Origin: Legionella adelaidensis
Lineage (GTDB): Bacteria > Pseudomonadota > Gammaproteobacteria > Legionellales > Legionellaceae
Reading direction: 5' to 3'
DNA: 64,000 nt
Assembly: GCF_900637865.1 (NCBI RefSeq)
Contig: NZ_LR134418.1
Location: forward strand, 372,001 to 436,000
Shown here piece by piece: positions 15,768 through 26,200 of this stretch (the stretch's first letter is position 1; the number at the start of each line of letters is the position of its first letter). The notes beneath the pieces are model-generated. The model was not told the DNA's origin. It saw only the letters and a list, made by a program, of their open reading frames with translations, and searched no databases. A program made the position numbers and the translations under genes.

Positions 15768-16122
15768 ATCTAAAAAGATTATTTTATGCCTCATTACTAT
15801 TACACTTGCCCCCAAAGCGGCGAACTAAACAACTATCCCCAACATTAGCGTGAACCAAGATTAAACAATTTTTCCAAAAGAAATTAATTACCCATGGGAC
15901 TCGATGGTATTACTTGCATATACTTAAAAATTTAAATTTATTTCTACAAATTTAATTTATACTTAAATACCTCGTATTTTATGGTCTATACCCTGAACTA
16001 CCCTGGATTAGGTCTTTGCTGGATTATCTTATCCCATGAAGCGTATGATTAATCATTAATTGACTTAATTAAGCAGTACTTATTAAATAATTTTTACTTT
16101 AGTCTAAGTTAAGGGTTAACGT
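15768..16122. other. non-coding gap before the cus operon
   Basis: No convincing gene was seen. A 20-codon frame at 15786-15848 lacks a ribosome site and may be a remnant. The stretch is very AT-rich towards its right end. An AAGGG ribosome site for the broken cusC lies just before 16123. I found no clear metal-regulator operator. Confidence 0.5.
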
Positions 16123-17393
16123 ATGAAAGCAAGCTGTTTTCTCCGAGGGGTTGTTATAACACTTCATCTCTGCTGGGGAGGAACAACGTTTGCTATTTCA
16201 CAAAATAGACCATTGACTCTAACCGAGGCAGAACACCTGGCAATTGCTACCTCGCCTGAGCTGCAACGTTTGAAATCTGTTAGTTCAGCTCTAAGGCAAC
16301 AATCTATCGCTGAAGGCCAATTACCAGACCCTCAATTAACCGCTGGTGCTATTAATGTCCCCACGGATTCCTTTAGTTTTACTCAAGATGAAATGACAAT
16401 GGTACAAATCGGTGTGCAACAACAATTTGCACGCGGTCGTTCATTAAAAATGAAATCCCAGCAGACCCGCTCCCTGGCAAAAGCAGAATTAATTAAAGCA
16501 AATGAGCAAACGCTTACCTTGCTACGAAATGTACGGGAAACGTGGTTAGAGCTGTATTATTGGACTGAAGCTTTACGTGTTATTCGCCTTAATCAATCCT
16601 TATATAAAGAGTTACTAAAAGTAACCGAATCTCAATACAGCACAGGCAAAATCAATCCGATGTCGTGCAAGCTCAGTTGGAATTATCTGGACTGAATAAT
16701 CGAGCTATTCAAAATCAGCAGCAAATCGAGATTTTGAAAGCACAACTAGGTCGGTGGATTGGAATGAAAAACGCTAGCCGCCCTTTAGTACTGTCGATGC
16801 CACGATGGTCCATGCTACCTTCTTTCGCTATACTAAAAAAACACTTACTCAAGCACCCCTTGTTACAAGCAGACGCTGCGAATGTAGAGGCGTCTTGTTA
16901 TGAAGTCGCTTACGCTAAAGAGCAATATAAGCCGGGGTGGCAATTTGGTATAAGTTATGGCGTAAGAGAAGGAAGAATGCCAGATGGGATGCCACGTTCT
17001 GATATGTTAACTGCCCAAATCACCATGGACTTACCCTTGTTTACCGCCAATCGTCAAGATAGGTTATTAAGCGCCAGCTTAAATCGATTAAATGTAAGCC
17101 AATTCGACAGACATACCCATTTCCGTGATTTAATGCAAGCATTAACAACACAATATGCCGTGTGGCAGCGCCTTTCAGAGCGTGAACATTTATATAGTAA
17201 TCAATTGATACCTGAAGCAAAGCAAAATACTAAAGCAGCGTTACTAGCTTATCAAAATACTACGACTGAATTAACTGCGGTATTGCGTGCTTATAGCAGT
17301 CAACTAACCTTTCAATTAGAACAAATTCAACTTAGGGTTGAGCGCTTAAAGACACGTGCCACCTTGCTCTATCTCGAAGGAATCCTATCATGA
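16123..17393 (+). pseudogene. cusC: CusC-like outer-membrane efflux channel, frameshifted
   Basis: The reading frame codes for a TolC/CusC-type outer-membrane factor with a signal peptide and the usual helical repeats. It is split: the first part runs from 16123 to 16695, and the second continues in another frame to 17393. At about 16655-16662 the sequence reads GGCAAAATCAATCC then GATGTC. Restoring one base gives an uninterrupted protein of about 423 residues (TGKI-N..DVVQAQLELSG). The downstream part overlaps cusB by 4 nt as in an intact operon. The change is either a real inactivating mutation or a sequencing error. A second channel gene at 41817-43124 could compensate. Confidence 0.85.
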
Positions 17394-18892
17394 ATAAGAG
17401 GTTATTATTGATTTTTGCCATGGTTCTTATTCTGGGGGTTTTTGTTGGGCGCTGGTCTATGGAATTTCCCAATGAAAAAGGAGTACCTTCTAAAGCAGAA
17501 AAAACACCACTTTACTGGATTGATGCTATGGAGCCAACCATTCATTATCCAGGACCTGGAAAATCACGCATGGGTATGGAGCTTACACCAGTATATGCTG
17601 ATGAAAATCAAGATGACTCCGCTATAAAAATTTCGCCTACAGTTATTAATAACATGGGAGTTCGTAGCGCGCCTGTGAAAAAAACCACGTTGGCAAGGCA
17701 AATCGTTACGGTAGGTTATGTGGAGCCTAATGAAAATCAAATCGGTCACATTCACACGTATGCTGATGGCTGGGTAAAAAATTTAGTTGTAAAAACGGTT
17801 GGTGAGACCGTGAATAAAGGCCAGCTCCTATTGGAATATTATTCTCCTGCACTTGTTACGGCTCAAGAAGAATATTTAATTGCATTGGAGAGTAAAAATC
17901 CTTCTTTAATCAAAGCTTCCTATAAAAAATTACAGGCCCTTCATATTTCTGAGCAACAAATTGAGCAAATCAAGTCCAGCCGAAAATCCAATAATTTAGT
18001 GGCCATTTATGCTCCGCAAGATGGTATTGTGACACAACTTAACATTCGAGAAGGCATGCGAGTCACACCCGATCTTGAAATGATGAGTCTTGTCGATCTT
18101 TCTACGGTGTGGATAATAGCTCAAATCTTTGAAGAACAAGCAAGCTGGCTCCATTTAGGAGATATTGCTGAAGCACGGGTATCGGCTTTCCCTCAAAAAA
18201 TTTGGAAAGGTACGGTTGAATACGTTTATCCACAATTGGATCCGATGACACGGACCATTAAAGTTAGATTTCGTTTTGATAATCAAGAAAATCAGTTAAA
18301 GCCCAATATGTATGTCAGTATATCCATATTGGCAAAACCCAAATCTAATATCCTAACGATCCCTCTGGAAGCATTAATCCGAAGCAGTCAAGGAGATCGT
18401 GTCATTGTGGCCTTAGATAAGGGTCGCTTCGAAGTGCGCCCTGTAACCATTGGAATGGAATCAGGTGCAGAAGTTGAGATCCTCTCAGGGCTTACAGTTG
18501 GGGAAAATGTGGTTATTTCAGGGCAATTTCTTATCGACTCCGAAGCAAATTTAAAGGCAGGACTTGAACGATTGCAAGTGCCAACTCAAAATACGAAATC
18601 CCAACAGCAATCTTCGGCAAAAAATAACGATATTTTTAAAGCAAAAGGCATTATTAAGGCACTGAATATTTTCCAAAACACAATCACCATTCAGCATGAA
18701 CCCATTCCTGACTTGAACTGGTCTAGCATGACAATGCCTTTTAGTGTTGCAAAAAATGTGACTTTAAAGCAATTTAAAGTAGGCGATAGTATTACTTTCA
18801 CATTGCAGAAAGAAAAAAATGAACAAGTAATCATTACATCTATCACTATTATCAATCAAGGAGGAAAGTCACATGAAAACAAACACCATTAA
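17390..18892 (+). CDS. cusB: CusB-like RND adaptor with heavy-metal-binding and CusF domains
   Basis: This is a periplasmic membrane-fusion protein linking an RND pump to the outer-membrane channel. After an N-terminal membrane anchor there is a heavy-metal-binding segment (YWIDAMEPTIHY then SRMGMELTPVY, about residues 42-70), then the HlyD-type barrel-sandwich and beta-barrel domains. Residues from about 415 to 490 form a CusF-like copper chaperone domain (KGIIKAL then NWSSMTMPF). Fused CusB-CusF proteins are known. The start overlaps the cusC end, and the gene overlaps cusF by 20 nt. Copper/silver specificity is inferred from the CusF domain and cusA. Confidence 0.92.
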   Translation: MNKRLLLIFAMVLILGVFVGRWSMEFPNEKGVPSKAEKTPLYWIDAMEPTIHYPGPGKSRMGMELTPVYADENQDDSAIKISPTVINNMGVRSAPVKKTTLARQIVTVGYVEPNENQIGHIHTYADGWVKNLVVKTVGETVNKGQLLLEYYSPALVTAQEEYLIALESKNPSLIKASYKKLQALHISEQQIEQIKSSRKSNNLVAIYAPQDGIVTQLNIREGMRVTPDLEMMSLVDLSTVWIIAQIFEEQASWLHLGDIAEARVSAFPQKIWKGTVEYVYPQLDPMTRTIKVRFRFDNQENQLKPNMYVSISILAKPKSNILTIPLEALIRSSQGDRVIVALDKGRFEVRPVTIGMESGAEVEILSGLTVGENVVISGQFLIDSEANLKAGLERLQVPTQNTKSQQQSSAKNNDIFKAKGIIKALNIFQNTITIQHEPIPDLNWSSMTMPFSVAKNVTLKQFKVGDSITFTLQKEKNEQVIITSITIINQGGKSHENKHH

Positions 18893-19238
18893 GCAAGTAA
18901 TTCACCCTGTTGTTCTCTTACTCACTAGTCTCTTCTTGGTCACTTTTCTTACTGTTGCTATGGCAGAACCTATGGCCGCTACTTCAGATACCAATTCAAA
19001 ATCGGATGAAATTTCAGCGCAAGGCATTATTGTATCAATAGATAGCAAGAACCAACAATTAACCATCAATCATCAAGCGATCCCTGCTTTAAATTGGCCA
19101 GCAATGACTATGGCTTTTTCAGTAGAATCCACCGTTTCTTTGAAAGATGCTACAGCGGGCGATTCCATCGAGTTTAGTTTAAAAAAAGCCGGTGATGATA
19201 GCTATAGGGTGACATCCGTTAAGAAATTATCCCATTAA
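18873..19238 (+). CDS. cusF: CusF-like periplasmic copper-binding protein
   Basis: The 121-residue product has an N-terminal signal peptide (hydrophobic stretch to AMAEP) and one CusF domain with the conserved GIIVSID, NHQAIPALNWPAMTM and DSIEFSLKK segments. The Trp and the two Met of NWPAMTM are the expected Cu(I)/Ag(I) ligands; His is at NHQAIP. It would carry copper to the CusB/CusA pump. An AGGAGG-like ribosome site lies inside the end of cusB. Its domain resembles the one fused to CusB upstream, suggesting duplication. Confidence 0.92.
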   Translation: MKTNTIKQVIHPVVLLLTSLFLVTFLTVAMAEPMAATSDTNSKSDEISAQGIIVSIDSKNQQLTINHQAIPALNWPAMTMAFSVESTVSLKDATAGDSIEFSLKKAGDDSYRVTSVKKLSH

Positions 19239-19249
19239 GAAGAAAGTAG

Positions 19250-22200
19250 ATGATTGCTGCCATTATTCGCTGGTCAATAAAAAATCGTTTTTTAGTCTTA
19301 CTGTTGACCGGTATGTTGATACTGGGAGGAATTTATACGGTTAATAATACCGTAGTCGACGCCATACCTGATTTGTCGGATGTACAAGTCATCATTAAAA
19401 CGGAGTTTCCTGGGCAAGTGCCCCAAGTTGTTGAAGATCAAGTGACTTATCCCTTAACAACAGCCATGCTAGCGGTGCCTGGGGCAGTCATAGTAAGGGG
19501 TGAATCGGGTTTTGGTGTTTCCTATGTTTATATTATTTTTAAAGATGGAGTGGATTTGTATTGGGCGCGTTCGCGTGTTTTAGAATATTTAAGTCAAATT
19601 TCCAATCGACTACCAGCAGGAGCACAAACCGCGTTAGGTCCCGATGCAACAGGGGTTGGCTGGGTATACGAATACGCTTTAGTGGATCGTACCGGCAAAC
19701 ACGATCTCGCACAATTAACCAGCCTACAAAATTGGTTTTTAAAATATGAGTTACAAAAGGTTCCGGGTGTTGCTGAAGTAGCGACCGCTGGAGGCATGAT
19801 TAAGCAATATCAGATTACCTTAGATCCCAATCGTTTACGCGCCTATGGTTTGACATTGGATCAAATCAAACAAGCAGTCCTTCGGGGTAATCGGGAAGCA
19901 GGCGGCTCTGCCATTGAAATGGGAGAAGCCGAATACATGATAAGGGCTAAGGGGTATTTAAAATCAATTAAAGACATTGAGCAAATTCCTGTGGGATTGG
20001 GTAAAAATGGCGTGCCTATTTTGTTAAAGGAAGTTGCTGAAGTGCAATTGGGTCCTCAAATGCGTCGTGGTATTACCGAATTAAATGGCGAAGGGGAAGT
20101 AGTAGGTGGAATTATTGTCATGCGGTTTGGTCAAAACGCCATGCAGACGATTGAGGGTGTCAAAAATAAACTTAAACAATTAAAAGCAAGCCTACCTAAA
20201 GGGGTAGAAATTATTACTACCTACGATCGCTCAAGCTTGATAACACGTGCCATAAATACCTTGCGTGATAAGTTAATTGAAGAATTTATTGTTGTTTCTT
20301 TGATTTGTGTCGTCTTTTTATTTCATTTTCGGTCTTCATTAATTATTGTAATTAGCTTACCCATTAGTATTTTGCTGGCATTTATGGTCATGCATATTCA
20401 GGGAATTAATGCCAACATTATGTCTTTAGGCGGGATTGCTATTGCTATTGGAGCTATGGTTGATGCTGCTATTGTTATGATTGAAAATGCCCATAAGCAT
20501 TTAGAGAAAGACTCTCTGACTGCAGAAAACCGCTGGCAAGTGATGCAGAAAGCAGCGCTGGAAGTAGGACCCCCCTTGTTCTTTTCTTTACTCATTATTA
20601 CCGTTAGTTTTTTGCCAGTTTTTAGCTTACAAGCCCAAGAAGGCCGTTTATTTACGCCGCTTGCTTTTACTAAAACCTATGCGATGGCAGCAGCCGCCAT
20701 ACTTTCTATCACTTTAGTTCCCGTGCTCATGGGTTATCTAATCAGAGGCAAAATAAAAGCAGAGCATGAAAATCCAGTCAATCGGATGTTAATTGCCCTT
20801 TATCGCCCTGTTTTACACGCCAGTTTAAAATCTCCAAAAATCACTCTGGCAACAGTTCTACTTATTCTCATTATTGGTTTTTTACCTTTCTTTTATTTGG
20901 GAAATGAATTTATGCCTGAACTGGATGAGGGGGATTTACTTTACATGCCAACGACATTTCCCGGAATTTCCATAGGTAAAGCTCAACAAATTTTACAACA
21001 AACCGATAAACTCATTGCCACGGTTCCTGAAGTAAAAACGGTATTTGGCAAAATAGGGCGGAGTGAAACAGCCACCGATCCTGCTCCGTTATCCATGCTA
21101 GAAACCACTATCCAGTTTAAACCCAAAGAAGAATGGCGACCAGGGATGACTATAGATAAATTAAGGGATGAATTGGCATTACGCGTTAAATTTCCAGGGT
21201 TATCAAATGCCTGGGTTATGCCTATTCGAACTCGCATTGATATGCTGGCAACGGGGATAAAAACACCGGTTGGGATTAAAATTGCAGGTCCCGATTTAAC
21301 TATTATCCAATCGATTGGTCAACAACTGGAAACGGTATTAAAAAAAATTCCGGGGACAACGTCTGTTTTTGCCGAACGGGTTGCCAGTAGCCGCTACATT
21401 AACATCGATATTGACCGACTAAAAGCCGCTCGTTATGGCTTAAATGTAGAGGACATCCAACAAATCATTGAAACAGCAGTGGGTGGCATGAATGTGACTC
21501 AAACAATTGAAGGACGAGAACGTTATCCCATTAATCTGCGCTATCCTCGCGAAATTCGTGACTCCTTAGAGAGTTTACGCTTATTACCCATTGTCGCACC
21601 TTCAGGGGCTACCATTCCTTTAAATGAAGTCGCTAAAGTCACTATCTCTGAAGGCCCGGATATGATTCGCAGTGAAAATGCAAGGCTCAACGGTTGGGTT
21701 TATGTTGATATCGCCGGGCGCGATTTAGGCTCTTATGTTGAAGAGGCAAAAAACGCTGTTAATATTCAAGTGAAATTACCTGCTGGTTATTCATTAGCCT
21801 GGTCAGGACAATATGAATATTTAGAGCGTGCAAAAGAACACCTCTCTCTCGTTGCACCCTTGACGTTAGGTATTATTGCCTTTTTACTTTTTCTTAATTT
21901 TGGTCGCTTAGGCGAAGTGATTATCATTTTAGCTACATTGCCTTTAGCGCTGGTGGGTGGCATTTGGTTATTGTATTTATTAGGATATAACTTATCGGTT
22001 GCAGTAGGGATAGGTTTTATCGCTCTTGCAGGCGTTGCGGCAGAAACGGGTGTAATCATGCTCGTATTTCTTAATCAAGCTTTGGAAAAACAACAACAGA
22101 AAGCACAGCAAGAGCAGCGCACTCTTACCAAAGATAATGTATATACTGCGGTTGTCGAAGGTGCACTCCTACGCTTACGCCCCAAAATCATGACTGTGAC

Positions 22201-22372
22201 TGCTATTATCGGGGGGTTATTACCTATTATGATATTAAGTGGAACAGGCTCAGAGGTCATGCGTCGAATTGCCGCACCGATGGTAGGGGGTATGGTCAGC
22301 GCTACAATACTTACACTTATTGCCATACCAGTGATTTATCTTTTGTGGCAACAAAGAAATACGGTTAAATAA
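19250..22372 (+). CDS. cusA: CusA-like heavy-metal RND efflux pump
   Basis: CusA is the proton-driven inner-membrane pump that moves Cu(I)/Ag(I) from periplasm or membrane to the outer channel. The 1040-residue length and 12-helix RND layout fit. The first helix follows residue 12, and the TM4 proton-relay segment reads AIGAMVDAAIVMIENAHK, the form typical of Cu/Ag pumps of the HME-RND class. Further motifs are the RND pore-domain repeats around residues 560-850. A GAAG ribosome site lies upstream, and the gene starts 11 nt after cusF. It ends the operon or continues into the next small genes. Confidence 0.95.
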   Translation: MIAAIIRWSIKNRFLVLLLTGMLILGGIYTVNNTVVDAIPDLSDVQVIIKTEFPGQVPQVVEDQVTYPLTTAMLAVPGAVIVRGESGFGVSYVYIIFKDGVDLYWARSRVLEYLSQISNRLPAGAQTALGPDATGVGWVYEYALVDRTGKHDLAQLTSLQNWFLKYELQKVPGVAEVATAGGMIKQYQITLDPNRLRAYGLTLDQIKQAVLRGNREAGGSAIEMGEAEYMIRAKGYLKSIKDIEQIPVGLGKNGVPILLKEVAEVQLGPQMRRGITELNGEGEVVGGIIVMRFGQNAMQTIEGVKNKLKQLKASLPKGVEIITTYDRSSLITRAINTLRDKLIEEFIVVSLICVVFLFHFRSSLIIVISLPISILLAFMVMHIQGINANIMSLGGIAIAIGAMVDAAIVMIENAHKHLEKDSLTAENRWQVMQKAALEVGPPLFFSLLIITVSFLPVFSLQAQEGRLFTPLAFTKTYAMAAAAILSITLVPVLMGYLIRGKIKAEHENPVNRMLIALYRPVLHASLKSPKITLATVLLILIIGFLPFFYLGNEFMPELDEGDLLYMPTTFPGISIGKAQQILQQTDKLIATVPEVKTVFGKIGRSETATDPAPLSMLETTIQFKPKEEWRPGMTIDKLRDELALRVKFPGLSNAWVMPIRTRIDMLATGIKTPVGIKIAGPDLTIIQSIGQQLETVLKKIPGTTSVFAERVASSRYINIDIDRLKAARYGLNVEDIQQIIETAVGGMNVTQTIEGRERYPINLRYPREIRDSLESLRLLPIVAPSGATIPLNEVAKVTISEGPDMIRSENARLNGWVYVDIAGRDLGSYVEEAKNAVNIQVKLPAGYSLAWSGQYEYLERAKEHLSLVAPLTLGIIAFLLFLNFGRLGEVIIILATLPLALVGGIWLLYLLGYNLSVAVGIGFIALAGVAAETGVIMLVFLNQALEKQQQKAQQEQRTLTKDNVYTAVVEGALLRLRPKIMTVTAIIGGLLPIMILSGTGSEVMRRIAAPMVGGMVSATILTLIAIPVIYLLWQQRNTVK

Positions 22373-22448
22373 TGAATATAGATTTTAAACGCAATTGAGG
22401 TGTATAAAATACTATAATGAACATAAAAGTTGTTAGCGAGAATCCGTT

Positions 22449-22673
22449 GTGCTTCGCGATATCGTCCTATTTTTTGCTGGTTTTGAATTTTTTCATACCC
22501 TTGCCCATTGTTATTTTGTACTTCTTGTTCCAATAGACTTGAAATATATGATGCTGACACCTACCCTTAATGTTTGGGCCATTGCGATTAATGCACTTAT
22601 TACCTTAGCGCTGCTTTGGTGGGCCCGACGACTTAAGAATACTCCCACTAAAAATACAGGAAAAAGTGACTGA
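22449..22673 (+). CDS. small membrane protein downstream of cusA
   Basis: A GTG-started frame of 74 residues encodes two likely membrane helices (residues 3-28 and 42-62) and a basic tail ending TGKSD. The first helix has a HTLAHCYFVL segment whose His and Cys could touch metal. No strong ribosome site is visible, and the 76-nt gap from cusA is short enough for read-through. I do not recognise a named family; position suggests an accessory to metal efflux. Confidence 0.55.
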   Translation: MLRDIVLFFAGFEFFHTLAHCYFVLLVPIDLKYMMLTPTLNVWAIAINALITLALLWWARRLKNTPTKNTGKSD

Positions 22674-22753
22674 CAAGCAGGAAAATGAGATTCAGCAATT
22701 AAAAAATGGCGTAATGGGTATGGAAGTGATCAAAAATCAAAAGGAGAGTAATT

Positions 22754-23080
22754 ATGCATCAACAGTATGAAAATTGCATTAAAGCCTGCCAAGACTGTGC
22801 AAGTGAATGTGAACACTGTGCAACTGCTTGTACCCAAGAAGACAATTGTAAAGGGTTATCTCATTGCATCACCCTTAATAGGGACTGTGCAGCTATTTGC
22901 GCACTGGCCGCTGAGATGATGGCACGGGGTTCTCCATTTTCGAAAGAAATTTGTGCGTTATGTGCTAAGATATGTCGCGCCTGTGGCGATGAATGTAACA
23001 AGCACCAGCATATGAAACATTGCAAACGTTGTGCCGAAGCATGTTACAAATGTGCCGAAGAATGCGAAAAAGTGGCTTAA
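22754..23080 (+). CDS. Csp-like four-helix-bundle copper-storage protein
   Basis: The 108-residue product is packed with Cys in helical CxxxC patterns (CIKACQDCASECEHC, then CAAIC, CALCAKICRACGDEC, CKRCAEACYKCAEEC). This is the signature of the Csp/DUF326 four-helix bundles that bind many Cu(I) ions inside the bundle. There is no signal peptide, so it would act in the cytoplasm, as Csp3-type proteins do. An AAGGAG ribosome site is present. The copper cargo on both sides supports the role. Confidence 0.9.
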   Translation: MHQQYENCIKACQDCASECEHCATACTQEDNCKGLSHCITLNRDCAAICALAAEMMARGSPFSKEICALCAKICRACGDECNKHQHMKHCKRCAEACYKCAEECEKVA

Positions 23081-23259
23081 TTGATCATTTTGCTCCATTG
23101 CATTATCGTAATGGAGTAAAGTTGCTGATAACTTTTAGTTATTGGCAGCAAATAAGCTTTGAATGGCCAAAATCAAGTGTACCCACCTCTTTATCATTTC
23201 TGCAAATAAACGATAAAATCAATAAATAAAGTGAATGCTAACTCTGGCTTCATTGATTA

Positions 23260-26200
23260 TTAAAATAAAAGAGACGCCCCAAGACTAACACTAGTTTCGG
23301 TGGTATCTTCACCTTTTGCCTGCTTGATTCTTTTAAAAGCGCCATAATCTTTATTGTATTCATACTCCGCATAAACATTCAATGCAGGCATTAAACGATA
23401 ATAAGGCCTTATGATATAGCGCATTTGGTTTAAACCATTACCTAGTTCATTTTTAACTACCGTTTTGGTTGCTAAAATACTACGAATTCCTGTTCGTACT
23501 AAGAAATTATTAAAAAGCTGGGTATCACGTGATAATTCTACATCTAACTTAAAACTACCTTGATGATAATAAGTACGGATATTAGTATCAATAAAATAAG
23601 GAGCGAGCCCTTCAACTCCAAAGCCTGGTTGCCAATAAGGCCCTCCAGGGCGATAAAAATAATTAACACCTCCCTTGAGAGCCCAGAACTGGCTAATAAG
23701 ATGCCAGTAAAAAACATCCATATCGGCGTATTCAATACTGCCTTTATTGACTTCAGCATCTTCAGTATACAATTCTATTTTATGATAATCAGGGCCATAT
23801 AAACCTTTGAAACTCAATTCTTGTATGTTATGAAATGGATCTTCTCCCAATTCTAAAAAGCTAGCTTGATAAAGACCCGCATGGTGCCCAATGGGGTGAT
23901 TAACTAAAGACAAATCAATCGGAACTTGCTCATCGACTCTAACAATCGGGCGATTATAGTAGCCAGTAGATGCAATTTCATACTCAGGTTTTTTAAGCCC
24001 TCTTGCCACTTCAATAATCGTTTGATATTGAAATACGCGAGCCATTCCCGCCATCATGTGATAAAGATGGTGGCAGTGGAAAAACCATTGACCACTGGCA
24101 TCAGTATCGAAATCAGCAATCGCTGTGGCACCGGGTGGCACTTCAATGGTGTGTAAAAGGGGATCATAACTGCCATGGCCATTGCGTAAAATAAACCAGT
24201 GCCCATGGATATGCATGGGGTGGCGCATCATAGAATTATTGGTAAAAATAATTCGGTAGCGCTTCTCGGATTCAATTAATATCGGTTTGGCCCTATACTC
24301 AGGTAGACCGTTTATAAACCATATAAAGCGGTCCATGTACCCGAATAGCTCCATTCGAATCACACCATCAACTGGCTTATTGGGATCGTTAGTTTTAACA
24401 GAGGCAATTAATTGTTGGTATTTCGTACCCATAGTCATGCTTACGTCTTTTTCCTCCATGGGGACTATGCTATCTCCTACGATGCTCGGCTCCGTAGACA
24501 TAGTCATCGGCTTGTCCATTGGCATATTCCCCATTCCCCCATTCATTGAATTGGACAGGGGTTGATTTATTGCCATGGAATCCTTAGAATTTTTTGTTAT
24601 CACAGTAGAGAACGATATGGATTGGGAGCTGTTCCAATTTGTTGATTGGTTCATGGGGTGAGCCGATTTAGTCATTGACATACTATTTCCCTCTTCCTTT
24701 TTCCTAGAAGGCATCGAATGTTCAGCCTGGGAAGATTTATGATTTTCAGTCGGCGAAGGAATAGCCTCAACAACTTTTGAATTCATAATTTTTGAAGAGC
24801 TTTCGTTTGAAGGCACAGAGTTTTTATCAGTCATTGGCTTATCTACTGACATATTCTCCATTTCCCCATCCATGGAATTGGACATGGGTTGGGAGCTATT
24901 CTCATTTGTTGAATGGTTCATGGGCTGAGCAGATTTATCCATTGACATGCTATTTCTCTCTTCCTTTTTATTAGAAGGCATCGCATGCCCAGCCTGGGAA
25001 GATTTATGATTTTCAGTAGGCGAAGGAATAGCCTGAACATCTTTTGAACTCATCATTTTTGATGAGCTTTCGTTTGAAGACTTAGAGTTTTTATCATTCA
25101 TTAAACCATGCATCGAATGATCCATGCCGTTCATGTCCATGTTTTTGTTTTTGTTTTTGTTTTTGGGTTCATTCTTTTGGGAGCTCATCGATTCTTTGAC
25201 TTTTTTTTCTTTTGTAGTAGAAGGGGGTGATTGGATTTTATTTTTGCCTTCTGTAGGACGATGGTCCATAGAGTTAGCGGGCATATTCATTCCCTGCATC
25301 TTAGACTTTTTTTCGTTCATCGTACCATGAGCCAGCATTGACTTGGACTTTGAGTCCTGGGGCATTTCTGACATCATCATGTTCTCCATCATTTGCCGAG
25401 TAGTGGGCAAAGGCTCTGGAAAAGGCGAGACTTTTTGATAATCCACTAGCTGATTGGGAGATGTTACTAAGGCGCCTACTGCGGCTCCTACCGTATCAAT
25501 AGACTCCGCATAAATAATATAAGGTCTGTTTTTCTGTATGCTAACCAGTACGTCATGGGTTTCACCGGGTGCTATATCAAAATCGTAAGTAGGGAATGGT
25601 TTGACATCATTTCCTTGAATATGCACCGTCTGCATAATGGCATCATGCATTTTTACCCGAAAGATAGTACTCCCTCCGGCACCAATAAAACGAAGACGAA
25701 CCACATCGCCTACTTTTACTCTTTCCGTCCAAGGAGAGATCTTATTATGACCATTCAACAAAAAAGCATCATAGGCTACATCACTTAGGTCATAGATACT
25801 CATGCGCATTTGTTGCATCATTTTATAGTCATTAATCAGCGCCTTGCGCTCTTTAGCATCTGCCTCACGGTAATCGTGAATAAACTTTGCTAAAGAAGGT
25901 TGTAGTGGAAACTTAGGGGCAAAATAGTCTCCATCCTTTTTCAAGTTGGCAAAAATCTGATCTGCTGGAATATTGCTCCAATCAGAGAGAACAATGACAT
26001 AATCTTTCGTGTAGTGATAACGAGGTGGTGTTTTAGGCTCAATTAGAAAAGCGCCATAAAGCCCTTCTTGCTCTTGAACATCAGCATGAGCATGGTACCA
26101 ATAGGTACCTGATTGGTGCAGGGTAAAGCGATAATGAAAAACGCCACTAGGTGGTATGGCTTTTTGACTTACATTTTCCACTCCGTCCATTTGCCAGGGT

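Noticed and set aside
22680-22790. A coiled-coil-like continuation (DKQENEIQQLKNG) between the small membrane gene and the Csp-like gene
   Set aside because: It is in a different frame from the membrane gene, has no own start with a ribosome site, and is cut by the Csp-like start.
23544-23802. Forward and reverse hydrophobic frames inside the oxidase fusion
   Set aside because: They are alternative-frame shadows of the CopB-like domain, which is supported by recognisable motifs.
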